Assembly (NCBI GenBank): GCA_037178675.1
Contig: JAYMGJ010000695.1
Coordinates: 49,397-113,396, forward strand
Direction: 5' to 3'
Origin: Scleroderma bovista
Lineage: Eukaryota > Basidiomycota > Agaricomycetes > Boletales > Sclerodermataceae
DNA length: 64,000 nt
Each line of letters starts with the position of its first letter. Within the stretch, counting starts at the first letter, position 1. Both the position numbers and the translations under genes were made by a program. The notes under the pieces were generated by a model. That model did no database searches. It saw nothing but the letters and a program-made list of their open reading frames with translations, and had not been told where the DNA came from. This document shows, piece after piece, positions 46,813 to 56,724 of the stretch.

Positions 46813-47896
46813 AACTCCCGACCTACTATGCTATATAGGCTGAGAGAATTTGTTGTCAGTTCTCATCCACTGGACCCCAGAGAATCGCTCGCAGAACTTG
46901 CCCGGCTTGCATCGGAGTATTCCCTCAACCTCGATGGACTAGTGTCTAAAGATTGGCAAGATCTTTTTGTGGGAGGGCATGCTGTGGTTTATTCGGGGAT
47001 CCTAGATCAGAAGGAGAATCCCAGCAGAATTCTCAGTGGTGGTCCTTTGGGAGGTAGAAATACGACAAAGGTGAGTTTGCCTACTAACTATCATGGTTCA
47101 CCATCAGTCTGACATGGAATGATTCTAAGTGGCCATAAAGATTCCACGTGAGGGACCACCAGATGGTACCACTAACATCAAGGTACTCTTAACCATTGTA
47201 CTTCAACAATGCTCCTCACCTTTAACAGACGTTTCTCAGGGAGGTACACGTCTGGTCCAAGCTTTGCCATACAAATGTCCTTCCATTTCTGGGTATCACC
47301 ACCCGGCATGATTTGACGGTGTCCTTTGTTTCTCCTTGGATGAGTAATGGAAATGCACGTGACTATGTGCATCATAAAACCATCGATCCTCGCCCTCTGG
47401 TAGGTCATATATACAAATAAAGGGAATGCTATCATCGTGTCGCACAGATCATGGGAATTGCGCAAGGGCTGCATTACCTCCATAACCTCAGCCCACGACC
47501 AATTTTCCACGGAAATTTAAAAGGCGTAGGTCTTCTCCCTCCAGTAGATGGGATCATTTGATCGGATATTGCTACAGGCCAATGTTCTAATATCTGATGA
47601 GGGCCAAGCACTCCTGACCGATTTTGGCCTTTCTTTCGTCGTCAATTCTTCTTTTGGCATGAAGGCTTTTAGTCAAAATAAACCTAAAGGAACGATCCAT
47701 TGGATGTCGCCGGAATTAATCGATCTTGGCCGGATTTCAGCCGAAGCAGATGTGTGGGCATTCGGGATGACAGCCCTTGTACGCTCTTCTTCCTTTTGTT
47801 GTGTGAAATAAACCAAATCCATGCAGGAACTGCTCACCCGTAAAAATCCGTTCTATTATCTTAGAGTTAGCGAGCTCATTTTCAAGATCATGAAAG

Positions 47897-48071
47897 TGTT
47901 GAGTGGTGTAATCTCAGCACCTCACCTCACTAGTTCTCAAGCTAGTACTTGGGTTAAACCCCCCCAAGTAAGCCATGTACCCTTGACCATATAGCTCAGT
48001 GGTTAGAGCACCTGGTATAGACCTAGGAGGTCTAGGGTTCAATTCCCTGTCTGGTCACATTACTTTTAACA
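47897..48071 (+). mobile_element. 175-bp insertion with TG...CA ends, 5-bp target duplication and internal tRNA-like sequence
   Basis: The insertion is absent from the same place in K2c (about 59391), which gives an empty site. It begins TGTTGAG and ends CTTTTAACA, and is flanked by GAAAG at 47892-47896 and 48072-48076. TG...CA ends with a 5-bp duplication are the marks of an LTR or solo LTR, here a very small one (TRIM/SMART-like). The 3' half (47985-48057) is a tRNA-like sequence. The 5' half has two small hairpins (CTAGT-loop-CTAG; ACTTGGG...CCCAAGT). A tRNA-derived SINE is the alternative, but SINEs usually have the tRNA part at the 5' end and a tailed 3' end. Confidence 0.75.
47985..48057 (+). 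tRNA. tRNA-like sequence (pseudo-tRNA) inside the 175-bp insertion
   Basis: It folds as a cloverleaf: acceptor GACCATA with TCTGGTC (one mismatch), D stem GCTC/GAGC, anticodon stem CCTGG/CTAGG, T stem TAGGG/CCCTG with a 7-base loop TTCAATT. The pol III boxes are good: A box TAGCTCAGTGG (47992-48002) and B box GGTTCAATTCC (48036-48046). The anticodon loop TATAGAC lacks the universal T33, so a working tRNA is doubtful. It more likely supplies a pol III promoter to the element. Confidence 0.6.
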
Positions 48072-49586
48072 GAAAGAGCATATCCTAGAGCGCCCAAGTA
48101 TTGAAGATACATGTTCACGCATGTCGAATATGTGGTGGGATATGTGCACCCATTGCTGGAATTATGACCCTCCTTCGAGACCGACGATGACTTATATAGT
48201 TGGACAGATCGAAAAAATGGTACGTCGTTTGGCTTCTAGCAGGCAGCATCATTTCAATCAATCTCTGTAGATGTCGCCGGAGCCCTTCCCACTTGACACT
48301 TTTTCCAGGCTCGCATCGCCATACACCATCGAGCCACTTCGAACTAGATGGCACAGTTTCAATGAGTGGTAGTAAGTCTGTTGTGCACCAGGGGCGAATG
48401 GAAAGGGGGATCAAGGTGGCAGTGAAAACCCTCCGTTATAGTCCTCTGGACGTTGCAGATGCTATCAAGGTTCGTCTATGTTGCATGTGTATTGTGGGCG
48501 CTATATCAACTTGGTGTAAGCTGCGCCACAACAATATCCTTCTGGTGCTTGGGGTTACGACCAAGTTTGGTTATGCAATATCACTAGTATCCCTTTGGAT
48601 GGCCAAGGGAAATGCACATGATTATATGCACAACAATGACGTTTCCCCTCTTCGACTGGTGTGTCCGTTGCTCGAGTCCCTGGTAAGCATGAGTTCACAC
48701 TACACAGCATATAGAAGTCGCAAGTGGGCTGCGCCATCTGCATGCTCACAATCTGCATCCGAAATCTCAGAGGTGTAAGTGTATACATCCTCTTGATCCT
48801 CTGATAAATATGTCGAACAAATGCACCGGCATAATGTCTTGATTTCGGACAGCGGCCAAGCCCTCCTTACAGACTTTGGTCTGTCCCAGCTCCTCAAATC
48901 TTCTTCTATGCTTACCCATCCACAGTCCGTAAACTGGACGTCTCCTGAACACCTGGATGACTTCAAAGGATCTGCTAAAGGTGATGTGTGGGCATTTGGG
49001 ATGATAGCACTGGTATACTGGTTACTACCTTCTCTCGACATTCACTGACACTTCTGTAGGAGTTGTTCACTCGATCGTATCCCTTCCACGATATCCAGAA
49101 CTCCACGGAATTGAAACAACGCATTAAACGGGGCCCACCTGAGTGTCCTAGTGATGAGGCTGTATGTTCCCGTTTGACAGATGGATGTTGGAATATATTA
49201 TCCTCATGCTGGGACCGCGATCCATGGCTACGTCCATCAATTGAAGAAATCACTCGTAAAGTCATAGAGGAACAGGTTCAAGTTATGTGGCTCAGCGGTT
49301 CAGAAGACTTGTTGCAACGTCTTCAGTAGATGGTTTGGTGACACGAACTTTTCAGATAATAGGCGAAGGAAGTCTCACCGCCTCGAATTCACACATGTCT
49401 CGCAACTCGTCTCGCAGTTGCAAATATCATAAATGATATGTTTTCTTTCTCTCTTTCCTTGTTTTCCTTGTTTTCTTTCATCATGCCATTCACATTTTTC
49501 TTCATGTCCATTGTCCTATATCATACCATTGGAATCCGTCTGTTCACTGTTCCGACCACCACAACTGTAGTTTTACCTTACTTAGA

Positions 49587-50448
49587 CTTGCCTCAAGGCA
49601 CCTTGCACCTTCTATAAAGGACCTTGTGTATTGAACTGCAAAGCAGAAGCAGATTCCCCATCTGTCACGACCGTGTGACGCCTCGTGACTCCGCAAGGCC
49701 TCTAGTCTGTTGTAAACTAAAGTCCGATCGTAATCGCACACCTCCGACGCTACGTATCCATCTCTGCTCCGACAATTGATGCTCCGTCTCCTTTTAGTAT
49801 ATAGTTCCACGTCTACGCCTCCGGTTATTGTATGCCTCCGTTCCGTTTCTGTTCCTGTTCCCTTTGTTCCCGTTTTAGATTAGATAACGATTACTAATAG
49901 CTGTGATCCGTTAACGTTTTGATCCATTACGTCCTTCATCAGAGTCCTGTCACATCCATCTCCCTCTATCATTCATCTCGCTTCCTGGACTTATCACTGA
50001 CCTCCGTTCCGTGTATGTTACTCATCCATTTGTCATCCGCAGACTCTTACCTGCGTCTCCGCTATGTTTCTCTCTGCTTCTCGGTTACTGTACATTCCCG
50101 ATGTAAAGTATAAGTACTCCGCACGCTGAGGAAATTGTCCCTCAGTTCGAATATCAGCTTGAATACCTCCCGCGAACTCTCCTCTGTCCCCTCTGCCTTC
50201 TGGCAAACCCGACCTTCGTTGGACCTCCGTCTCTCCATTCCTTAGTCCTCCGAAATACGAGGACGCAGGTATCGCAAGGGCGCAGCACATACGCTGAAGC
50301 CAAGTCCTCAAACACTTCTGCATCTCCTCTGCCTGTCGTCGACGACCCTTCGTACTTATCTCCGCTCTCGTCGGAGTTCGTCAGAGGAAACGATTCTGAC
50401 ACCATCATTTGTTCTCAAAACCCTTGAAGTGTCCGACTCAACACCAAG
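49587..50448. mobile_element. 862-bp insertion flanked by a 7-bp direct repeat
   Basis: In the third unit the sequence TTACTTAGATTTTTCACC is continuous (60933-60950). Here the two halves are separated by 862 bases, with ACTTAGA on both sides (49580-49586 and 50449-50455). The insert begins CTTGCC and ends ACCAAG, so only four bases are inverted at the ends. Minus-strand frames (50154-50408, starting MMVSESFPLTNSDESGDKYE; 50033-50323) look partly coding but are not recognised. Element class is unknown; the target duplication length would suit a non-LTR, hAT-like (8) or other DNA element. Confidence 0.7.
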
Positions 50449-50765
50449 ACTTAGATTTTTCACCATTGTGAGGCTTGTATCATCGACTTCCATTCTAGTA
50501 TATACATTTTCCCCTGTTATTCTACACATAGACGAGACAAGGTCATTTGCTAAATTTCCGAATCATAAATCATTTGATGCATGTTCCGCAGAGTTGATAT
50601 TGGTAAAAATAATTATATCTTAAAACACAGTGTCTAACGGATATCATACAGTATTACTACAACCATCCGTCCTCAGGCAGCTACTTGTTGCAACGCTGAG
50701 TGCTCCAGCCTGAAGGACAGGACAGTGTTGAATATTGCCCTGGAAAATAAGTTAAATTCAACGAC

Positions 50766-53236
50766 TCACTGAACTGTTCCTACTAAGTTGACGTTCGACT
50801 GAGGGTCAAGTTGAGACATCCATTGCAGCACTTCAGACATCGTTGGGCGATCAGCCGGTTTAGCGTTCATCAGTCGTCGAGCAATAGCAAGCAGATCTTC
50901 ACGGCCCGGAGCAGACCTGTCGCACCGCATGCACAGCTCCTCCAGTGTTTTCCCAGTGGACCATAAATCCGCGCGGACGGCATTCCATAATCCAGACCCG
51001 GCCGCAACTTCTGGAGCCATGTACCCTTCGGTGCCAACGACCCCACGGAATGAACCTCGCCCTTCAGTGATTCGGACCGCCCTGTTGTAATCAATGACTG
51101 ACAGCCGACCGCCATAATGTGGGACTAGGATATTTCCTGGCTTGATATCCAAGTGTGCGACGCCGTGTGAATGCATGAAATCGATCCCTTCAAATAGTTG
51201 TTTGGCAACACTCCACAGCTTATCATTGGGATTTTTGAGAGACGTGAGCCAGCCCCCAGCTTCGGGCATATATATGACGGTGCCGTTGCTGACGGGCCAG
51301 ATGGATATGCCATTGATGGTATGGTTTGAAAGGGTATTGAAGGAAGAGAGGTATTGGATGATGTCTGCCTCCTTTTGACCCCGAGCGACAAACTTGAGAT
51401 ATCCGTGTTGTGAAAAGTCAGAAATATTCTCGATGTGAGCAATATTGGGATGCTATGACCAATAAGCAGGTGTATTGTAGCGATAAGTCAGTGCACGCAC
51501 CCCAAAGACTCGAAAAGTGACTTCATATCCCATGGCCTGAACTTTCTCCTGAATGTCGTCCGCTTCAAAGACACCGAGGTCATCTTCTGCTTCACCCTCA
51601 TGTCCCTCCGGGACGGAGGCCAGGGTCGTTCTATTGGCCGATGTCTGTCGGGGATGGGTGACCGAAGAGAGAGAACGTAAACCTTTGGCATCATTTTTGA
51701 TCGACTTCAGCGCGCCTTTCTTAGCTGCATCCAGGTTCCGCGTGAGTTGTGAAAGCATCGTTGTGAGGTTGAACATTTCAAGGAAAAAATCCGATGACTG
51801 GCTAGTTATCGTAAGGTCGAATGTTTTTTTTATAATCGATACCTGCGCAGCTGGTTAGCTACGCATAACGCTTAATGGGAGTGTTATCCGTACTGGGTTG
51901 CCTTCATCGGCTGACGTCTGCATCACAATATATCGTTCAGCCTCCAGCGAACGGCGGAGGTAAATTGCCACAACGAAAAAACGCTCCTCGGCATCGCTCT
52001 TCAGAAGAAAATGGCCAGCGCGTGCTGCAGCGATGGCTTCTATCAACATACGCCACCGATCAGATTCATTCTCATCCGAAATTGTCTCCGAGATCACCAG
52101 AGGACAAAGGTACTCGGGATGTACTACACCGAAATCACTCCTGGGGTGAAATTTGCAAAAAGCATCTGTGTTGTCCTGTTGATGAATAAACAGCGGAAAT
52201 TGCCAGTTCATTTCCCTAGGACCAGTGAATAGAGGCGAAGGACCCATAGAAAAATAGGCTTACGGTTGATAGCGGATATTTGTGCCAGAAGAACATGAAA
52301 GGAAGGGTGGAACCGCAAAGTACACGGAAAAGGTGCTACACTTCAGAGCAGACGAACGATCCTCCGCAACAGAAGGCGCATCCTGTAACCAACACCGGTG
52401 GACATTGTAAAATGCTACAAATTCTCTGGTATTTTTGACTGAAGGCTGCACCCCGCCCGCTGCCGCAGTGAAGATGCGACGGAATTGCTCTTCGTAGCGC
52501 CGGGCCAGGTTGAGATCGGCTCCGGGAGTGTCCTGATGAAATCGGTACAAAAAATTGCAGTCAAAGAAGAAAGGTCTCACACTATAGATGCGTCTCTGCT
52601 TGAGCTGGTCCTCGATGGATCGGAAAGGCTCGGCTGACTGATTTTGACGGTAAAGGGTACCACCAGGACCTAGGTTATTACGGACATCATCCTCGGTCCA
52701 ATTCTTGAAATGCAAAACTACGATTTGGAGACGTTTGAACAACTGAGTATGATCCCTGTTCAGCCTGAAGAGGGCAGCATTCTCCGGCGAGACTGATATC
52801 GCTTAGTCTCAGATCTAGCTCAGGATAATTTTCATCAGCTCACCAGTTTTGATGAAGAGATGCACACAATCTATAGGTGTGGCTTTCATCACATTACGTA
52901 TCATCATCGACTTAGCAACTTCGTTCTCTCTAACCGCACGATCCTGGCATTCTGCGATGATGTCCGCTTCTTGTCTACTTCCGATCTCAACTGGTGGATG
53001 CACTTTGAAACATTGGCAACGATCTATCAACGGACCCACTGATGCATCCGAAGGGATGCTGGGACGATCCTTGTGTTCTTTCAAAGCCTGACGACACAGA
53101 AGTTGTAGGGTATATGTCTCGGGTGTGACGATGCTGGCGAACACTTGATTGAAGACGACGTTGACACAGACATCTGCTGGAAGGGTCGCAAGTCAGCTCA
53201 AGTAAGAGACCATCTACGACTCAAATACTCACCCAT
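50766..53236 (-). CDS. U gene copy 2: ubiquitin-like head / nuclease-like middle / protein kinase
   Basis: Exons 53236-53233, 53176-52844, 52801-52581, 52532-52264, 52215-51894, 51842-51501 and 51452-50766 join to an open 725 residues with the same phases as copies 1 and 3. The head reads DVCVNVVFNQVFASIVTPET then CRQALKEHKDRPSIPS. The kinase has HLDIKPGNILV, IDYNRAV and GYMAPEVAAG. It is convergent with K2a and is separated from it by the 862-bp insertion. At its 5' side lie a retrotransposon remnant and the K1b chimera. Exons 3-6 are the same length in all three copies and changes are scattered, so the coding frame has been kept after duplication. Confidence 0.78.
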
Positions 53237-53399
53237 TGCTGTCGAATGCTTCGAGGGTATGCTATGGGCTGTGCCAAGTGACAGGCGGAACTAAATAGAA
53301 TCGCACTCTTATTATATTACCAACAACGGAAGTGTATGCTTTAATGGTAGAACAATAATGAACAAGAAATGTTCCACAGCTGGGGCAACACCACATGGA

Positions 53400-53870
53400 G
53401 ATCTAGCACGCAGCTTCCGTCAACGCTGCGTTGAAGTCGTTAATTTTGCGATGGAGCACAATGCCACACCGTGACTTTCGCCGACAATCACTGTTGATCA
53501 GGCTGCCATTCAGACCGCATTCGGTGTCGTACATATTGGGATCATCCCAGCAAACCAACCTCTACACCTGCTCCTCCATCATCTCCTTCCTTGAATCCTC
53601 GAACATCGAAATTGCATGGGTGCCTGGCCATACATAGTAACATTTACTTGATATCATCGGAAACGAACGAGCGGACGCTCTAGCAAAAGCAGCGTCAGTG
53701 TGTACACAGATGTCCCTCTCCCACGAGAAATCCTAGTCCCGACATTTGTCGCATGCTGGACAATCGAGTGGCACAACCAACTCCAACGCCCAAGTGGGGA
53801 CTACAGACTCGCGGTAACCCTGAAGCCTCACCTCATACATCCCGTAACATATACAGCCGTCTCATGACTG
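53400..53870 (+). mobile_element. Degenerate RNase H fragment of a non-LTR retrotransposon
   Basis: Contains SNIEIAWVPGHT (about 53602-53637) and, after two stops, GNERADALAKAAS (about 53657-53700). These are the spaced motifs of the RNase H domain of fungal jockey/I/Tad-type elements (W-x-PGH...GNERAD-x-LAK, where the D is catalytic). Downstream, LVPTFVACWTIEWHNQLQ continues the element's C-terminus. No reverse transcriptase is present. Its end is fused to truncated K1 sequence at about 53880. Confidence 0.7.
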
Positions 53871-53879
53871 CGTAACAGT

Positions 53880-54715
53880 GAGTACTCAGAGAAGTCTCTC
53901 TGGTCTACGAAAACATGATCGTATTGCTTGGGATCACAACTGTTCTCGATCATTCGATATCCATAGTGTCTCCAATGATGTCCAAAGGGAACGCGTTTGA
54001 TTAGGTGCAAAACACCGGTTCCGATTGGTATGCTGCATGACGGTTGTGCAATATCACTAGTATCCCTTTGGATGGTCAAAGGAAATGCACATGCAATGCA
54101 CACGACTATGTGCAAAACAATTGTGTTTCCGTGGGCTGTGCTATCTGCATGCACACAATCCGCATCCGATATATCATGGTAATCTCAGAGGTGTATGTAT
54201 ATCCATTCTTTTTATCCTCTGATAAATATTATGTCAAACAAATGCAACAGCATAATGTCTTGATCGCGGATGGCGGCCAAGCCCTCCTTACAGACTTTGG
54301 TCTATCCCAGTTCTTCGAATCCTCTTTTGTGCTAGAAAACAATGCACCCCATCCACGATCCGTAAAATGGACAGTCTGCTGAATAACCGGATGACTTCAA
54401 AAGCTCTGCTAAAGATGATGTGTGGGCATTTGGGATGACAACACTGGTACACCGGCTGTTACCTTCTCTCAACATTCACTGACAGTTCTATAGGATTTGT
54501 TCACTCAATCGTATGCCTTGCACGATCTCCCGAGTTTTACGGAATTCAAACAACGCATTAGACACTGGGCCGCCCATCCGTCCTAGTGATGAGGCTGTAT
54601 GTTCCCGTTTGACAGATGAATCATGGCTACGTCCATCAGTGCTCGCAGAGTCGGAGATGCACAGCTTCGAGTTATGTGGCTCAGCGGTTCAGACGTGTTG
54701 CAACTTCTTCAGTAG
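53880..54715 (+). pseudogene. K1/K2 chimera (copy b), kinase pseudogene
   Basis: The first about 160 bases match the K1 exon for LREV...KGNAF, with the same in-frame GATTAG nonsense codon as K1a. At about 54045 the sequence switches to the third kinase domain (second domain of K2), beginning CAATATCACTAGTATCC. It then follows that domain to its end (DFGLSQFFESS, WAFGMTTL, and the stop at 54713-54715) with further frame breaks and a lost GCTGGGACCGCGAT-type segment. The join lies where the two domains are homologous, so unequal recombination is the simple explanation. Confidence 0.7.
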
Positions 54716-54941
54716 ATGACTTGATGACACGAACTGTTCAGATATTAGGGATAGATTTCTATATCAGCACTTGCATTCAGGTCATTTGAGAACCGAAAGT
54801 AGTGATGGTGGGACATCCAATGGACAGTGCACATAGTAATGCGATTGTGATACTGAACACCAATTAACCCTTGAACCTGCAAGGTGGTCGAGACGTTTTT
54901 GCAAGTCAGTCAGTAAATCCCATGCGCGGCAAAGATCCCCA

Positions 54942-55208
54942 TCATCGAACTGAGGCTACTTTCGGAAAAACGACTCCATTGGTCAAAGCAATGGCTGCCA
55001 TCCCTGCCATCACCCAATAGGCAAAATGACCTCCCATGACATGCTTTTGGATACTCAGTGCAAAAGCCGAGTTGATGGCCGATGGGCCAACCGAAGACAT
55101 GATAGACACTAGCAATTGAACTCGTGCGAGGCCAATCGTTACTCCAACCGAAGCGCGGTTCAGTGCCGCAGAATTGATATAGATAAAAGTGATGCCTGAA
55201 ACAAACAA
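54942..55208 (-). pseudogene. C-terminal fragment of a major facilitator (MFS) transporter
   Basis: The frame reads SGITFIYINSAALNRASVG, then SSVGPSAINSAFALSIQKH and GGHFAYWVMAGMAAIALTNG, ending VVFPKVASVR. This is the end of fungal MFS transporters (motif x-N-x-A-P-N-R-x-x-x-G-x-x-N-G-L-A-x, then the last two membrane helices). The N-terminal ten helices are absent. It follows a plausible acceptor (TTGTTTCAG) directly after wax-synthase-like sequence, so the two are fused. Confidence 0.55.
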
Positions 55209-55229
55209 AAAAGTGTGGTCGGCATCATT

Positions 55230-56360
55230 TGAATGACTCGAGCGCAGGGAATGGTTAGGATGGGCTTACTTTTCCCATATCTTAAATTGAATCACGATGT
55301 CCCCGCAGAGGTGAATGAAAGCGGAGCACACGAAAGCCTTGCAGATTGAAAATATAACATCAACCACGAGTCGCGTTCAGTCGTCTGGTGGGACGAAGAC
55401 TCGAACGATGTATCCCACGGATGATGTCGCCGTCGATGAGGGCCAAAGAGGGTGAGGTTCTATCGGAAAAGTGTAAGATGATAGCAAAATGGGATCCTGT
55501 CCTACAGGTCGCAGGAAGGCATTTTTCAAACTCACCATCCTGGTAAATTGATGCCAACTCTGGCTAGTAAGTACCAAACAGATGAATCAATGCTTAGTCG
55601 ACATGCTATTCAGGCTCAACGTACTCCCAGGCCTCCGAATAGTATATGCATCTTTCCAACGTCCAAAGGGGCCCGGCCATAGTCTTGGCTCATGAAGACA
55701 AGTACCAACCGTGACCACAGCCAACACCGCGTGAAAACAGGTAAGGCCGGCATAGAACTGAATATGTATTGCTGCCATATTGAGGTACTGTAAAAGATAC
55801 CCTTGTGAACTAAGGGAAGGTGTGGAGACGAAGACTGGATTGCACCGGGTATACAGGAGGGCGGCTTCAAAGAGCAAATAGTGAATGAAGGTACGGTGTA
55901 ACCGTGATGCTACGAACGACGCGCGAGTGCGATGGTGGGGGTCCATAGGGACGAGGAAATGGTCAGCCTATTTACAAAAACCGTAGTCAAGACAAATGCA
56001 CTGTACAGAGCGCCAAGCGCCACACTCACCCCGAACGACCATCCAATTCCCCTCGGTGTTATGCTCTATAGCGCTGTATGGATAGCAATTGATAGGCAGG
56101 AAGCTTTCTGACTCGTGAATGATCTCCTCCAAAGGTCGCGTTAACAATAAAAAACGGATGGAGTCCAGTATACCAGATGCCATGGATGATGGTAGCACCC
56201 ATCATACAATCGCATACTCCGCTTCCAGTACGAGCGCCAGGGATGTCTACCACGATGACACAAATCACGACGCTACAAGCAACGGCGCGCAGTATGTTGG
56301 TTCGATGTTTATAGCGACAAAGACTCGTAAGAGAGACCGTGCAACAGCAAAGCATGTGAC
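55230..56360 (-). pseudogene. Wax-synthase-like (MBOAT) membrane acyltransferase, degenerate or chimeric
   Basis: Minus-strand segments in the right order are: 56360-56030 (TRPLEEIIHES to EGNWMVVRG), 55946-55626 (HRTFIHYLLFEAALLYTRCN, SLSSQGYLLQYLNMAAIH, CLHEPRLWPGPFGRWKDAYT), 55557 region (SWHQFTRM) and about 55300 (AFVCSAFIHLCGDIVIQFKI). The pattern WP..FG.W.DAYT..R..W.....WHQ...R and SA.IH..GD is that of basidiomycete wax-synthase-domain proteins, membrane enzymes that acylate alcohols or terpenoids. I could not close the frame across the RR-WHQ junction, and the 3' end runs into the MFS fragment. It is either a decayed gene or a chimera. Confidence 0.5.
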
Positions 56361-56724
56361 TCCCATTGATTCCAGTCGTGAATGTGTGGGTCGCCCTGGG
56401 ACAGCTCTAGAGGCAATCAGCAACACTGACCAGTACGGTGTGTACTTACACCTGTTAGCGTCGAATTCCCGTAGGAAATGCGATCACCACGCACGGCAAC
56501 CGGGTGACTACATCATATTCAACGGATTCAGCCTGCAGCGCTTCCGCGCCGCCGCCCGGGCCGCAGTGTTCATCTGATCACACACGACCAGGGAGCACCA
56601 TGTGGGTACGATGCCTCGATGCCTCGATGCCTCAACACTCACTGACGCTCAGCGCCTGTTCAGCTTTGAAGGAACGACCGTCTTCTTTCTAATTGGGTCT
56701 ACTCAGCCAGTATCCCAGTAAAAG

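Larger units (their letters stand above)
46828..49329 (+). pseudogene. K2 tandem double kinase, copy a (broken)
   Basis: Nearly identical to the open K2c gene (58323-60659), starting MLYRLREFVVSSHPLD and ending EDLLQRLQ. Two lesions break it. A 175-bp insertion (47897-48071) interrupts the exon for the C-lobe of the first kinase domain. A deletion of 11 bases at about 48760 removes the codons for the YHG part of the YHGN catalytic loop in the second kinase domain and shifts the frame. The rest (AIKIPREG, HGN loop of domain one, LLTDFGLS, DVWAFGMTAL) is intact, so the loss looks recent. Confidence 0.8.

Noticed and set aside
47985..48057. A functional tRNA gene
   Set aside because: T33 is missing from the anticodon loop, the acceptor stem has a mismatch, and it lies inside a recent insertion; kept as a tRNA-like part of an element.
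45640..49329. One triple-kinase gene made of K1 plus K2
   Set aside because: K1 ends with its own stop (46812; 58307 in the other copy) and K2 has its own ATG 15 bases later; no in-frame splice joining them was found.
56119..56577. Plus-strand frame of 152 residues
   Set aside because: It runs antisense to wax-synthase-like sequence and has no domain or splice support.
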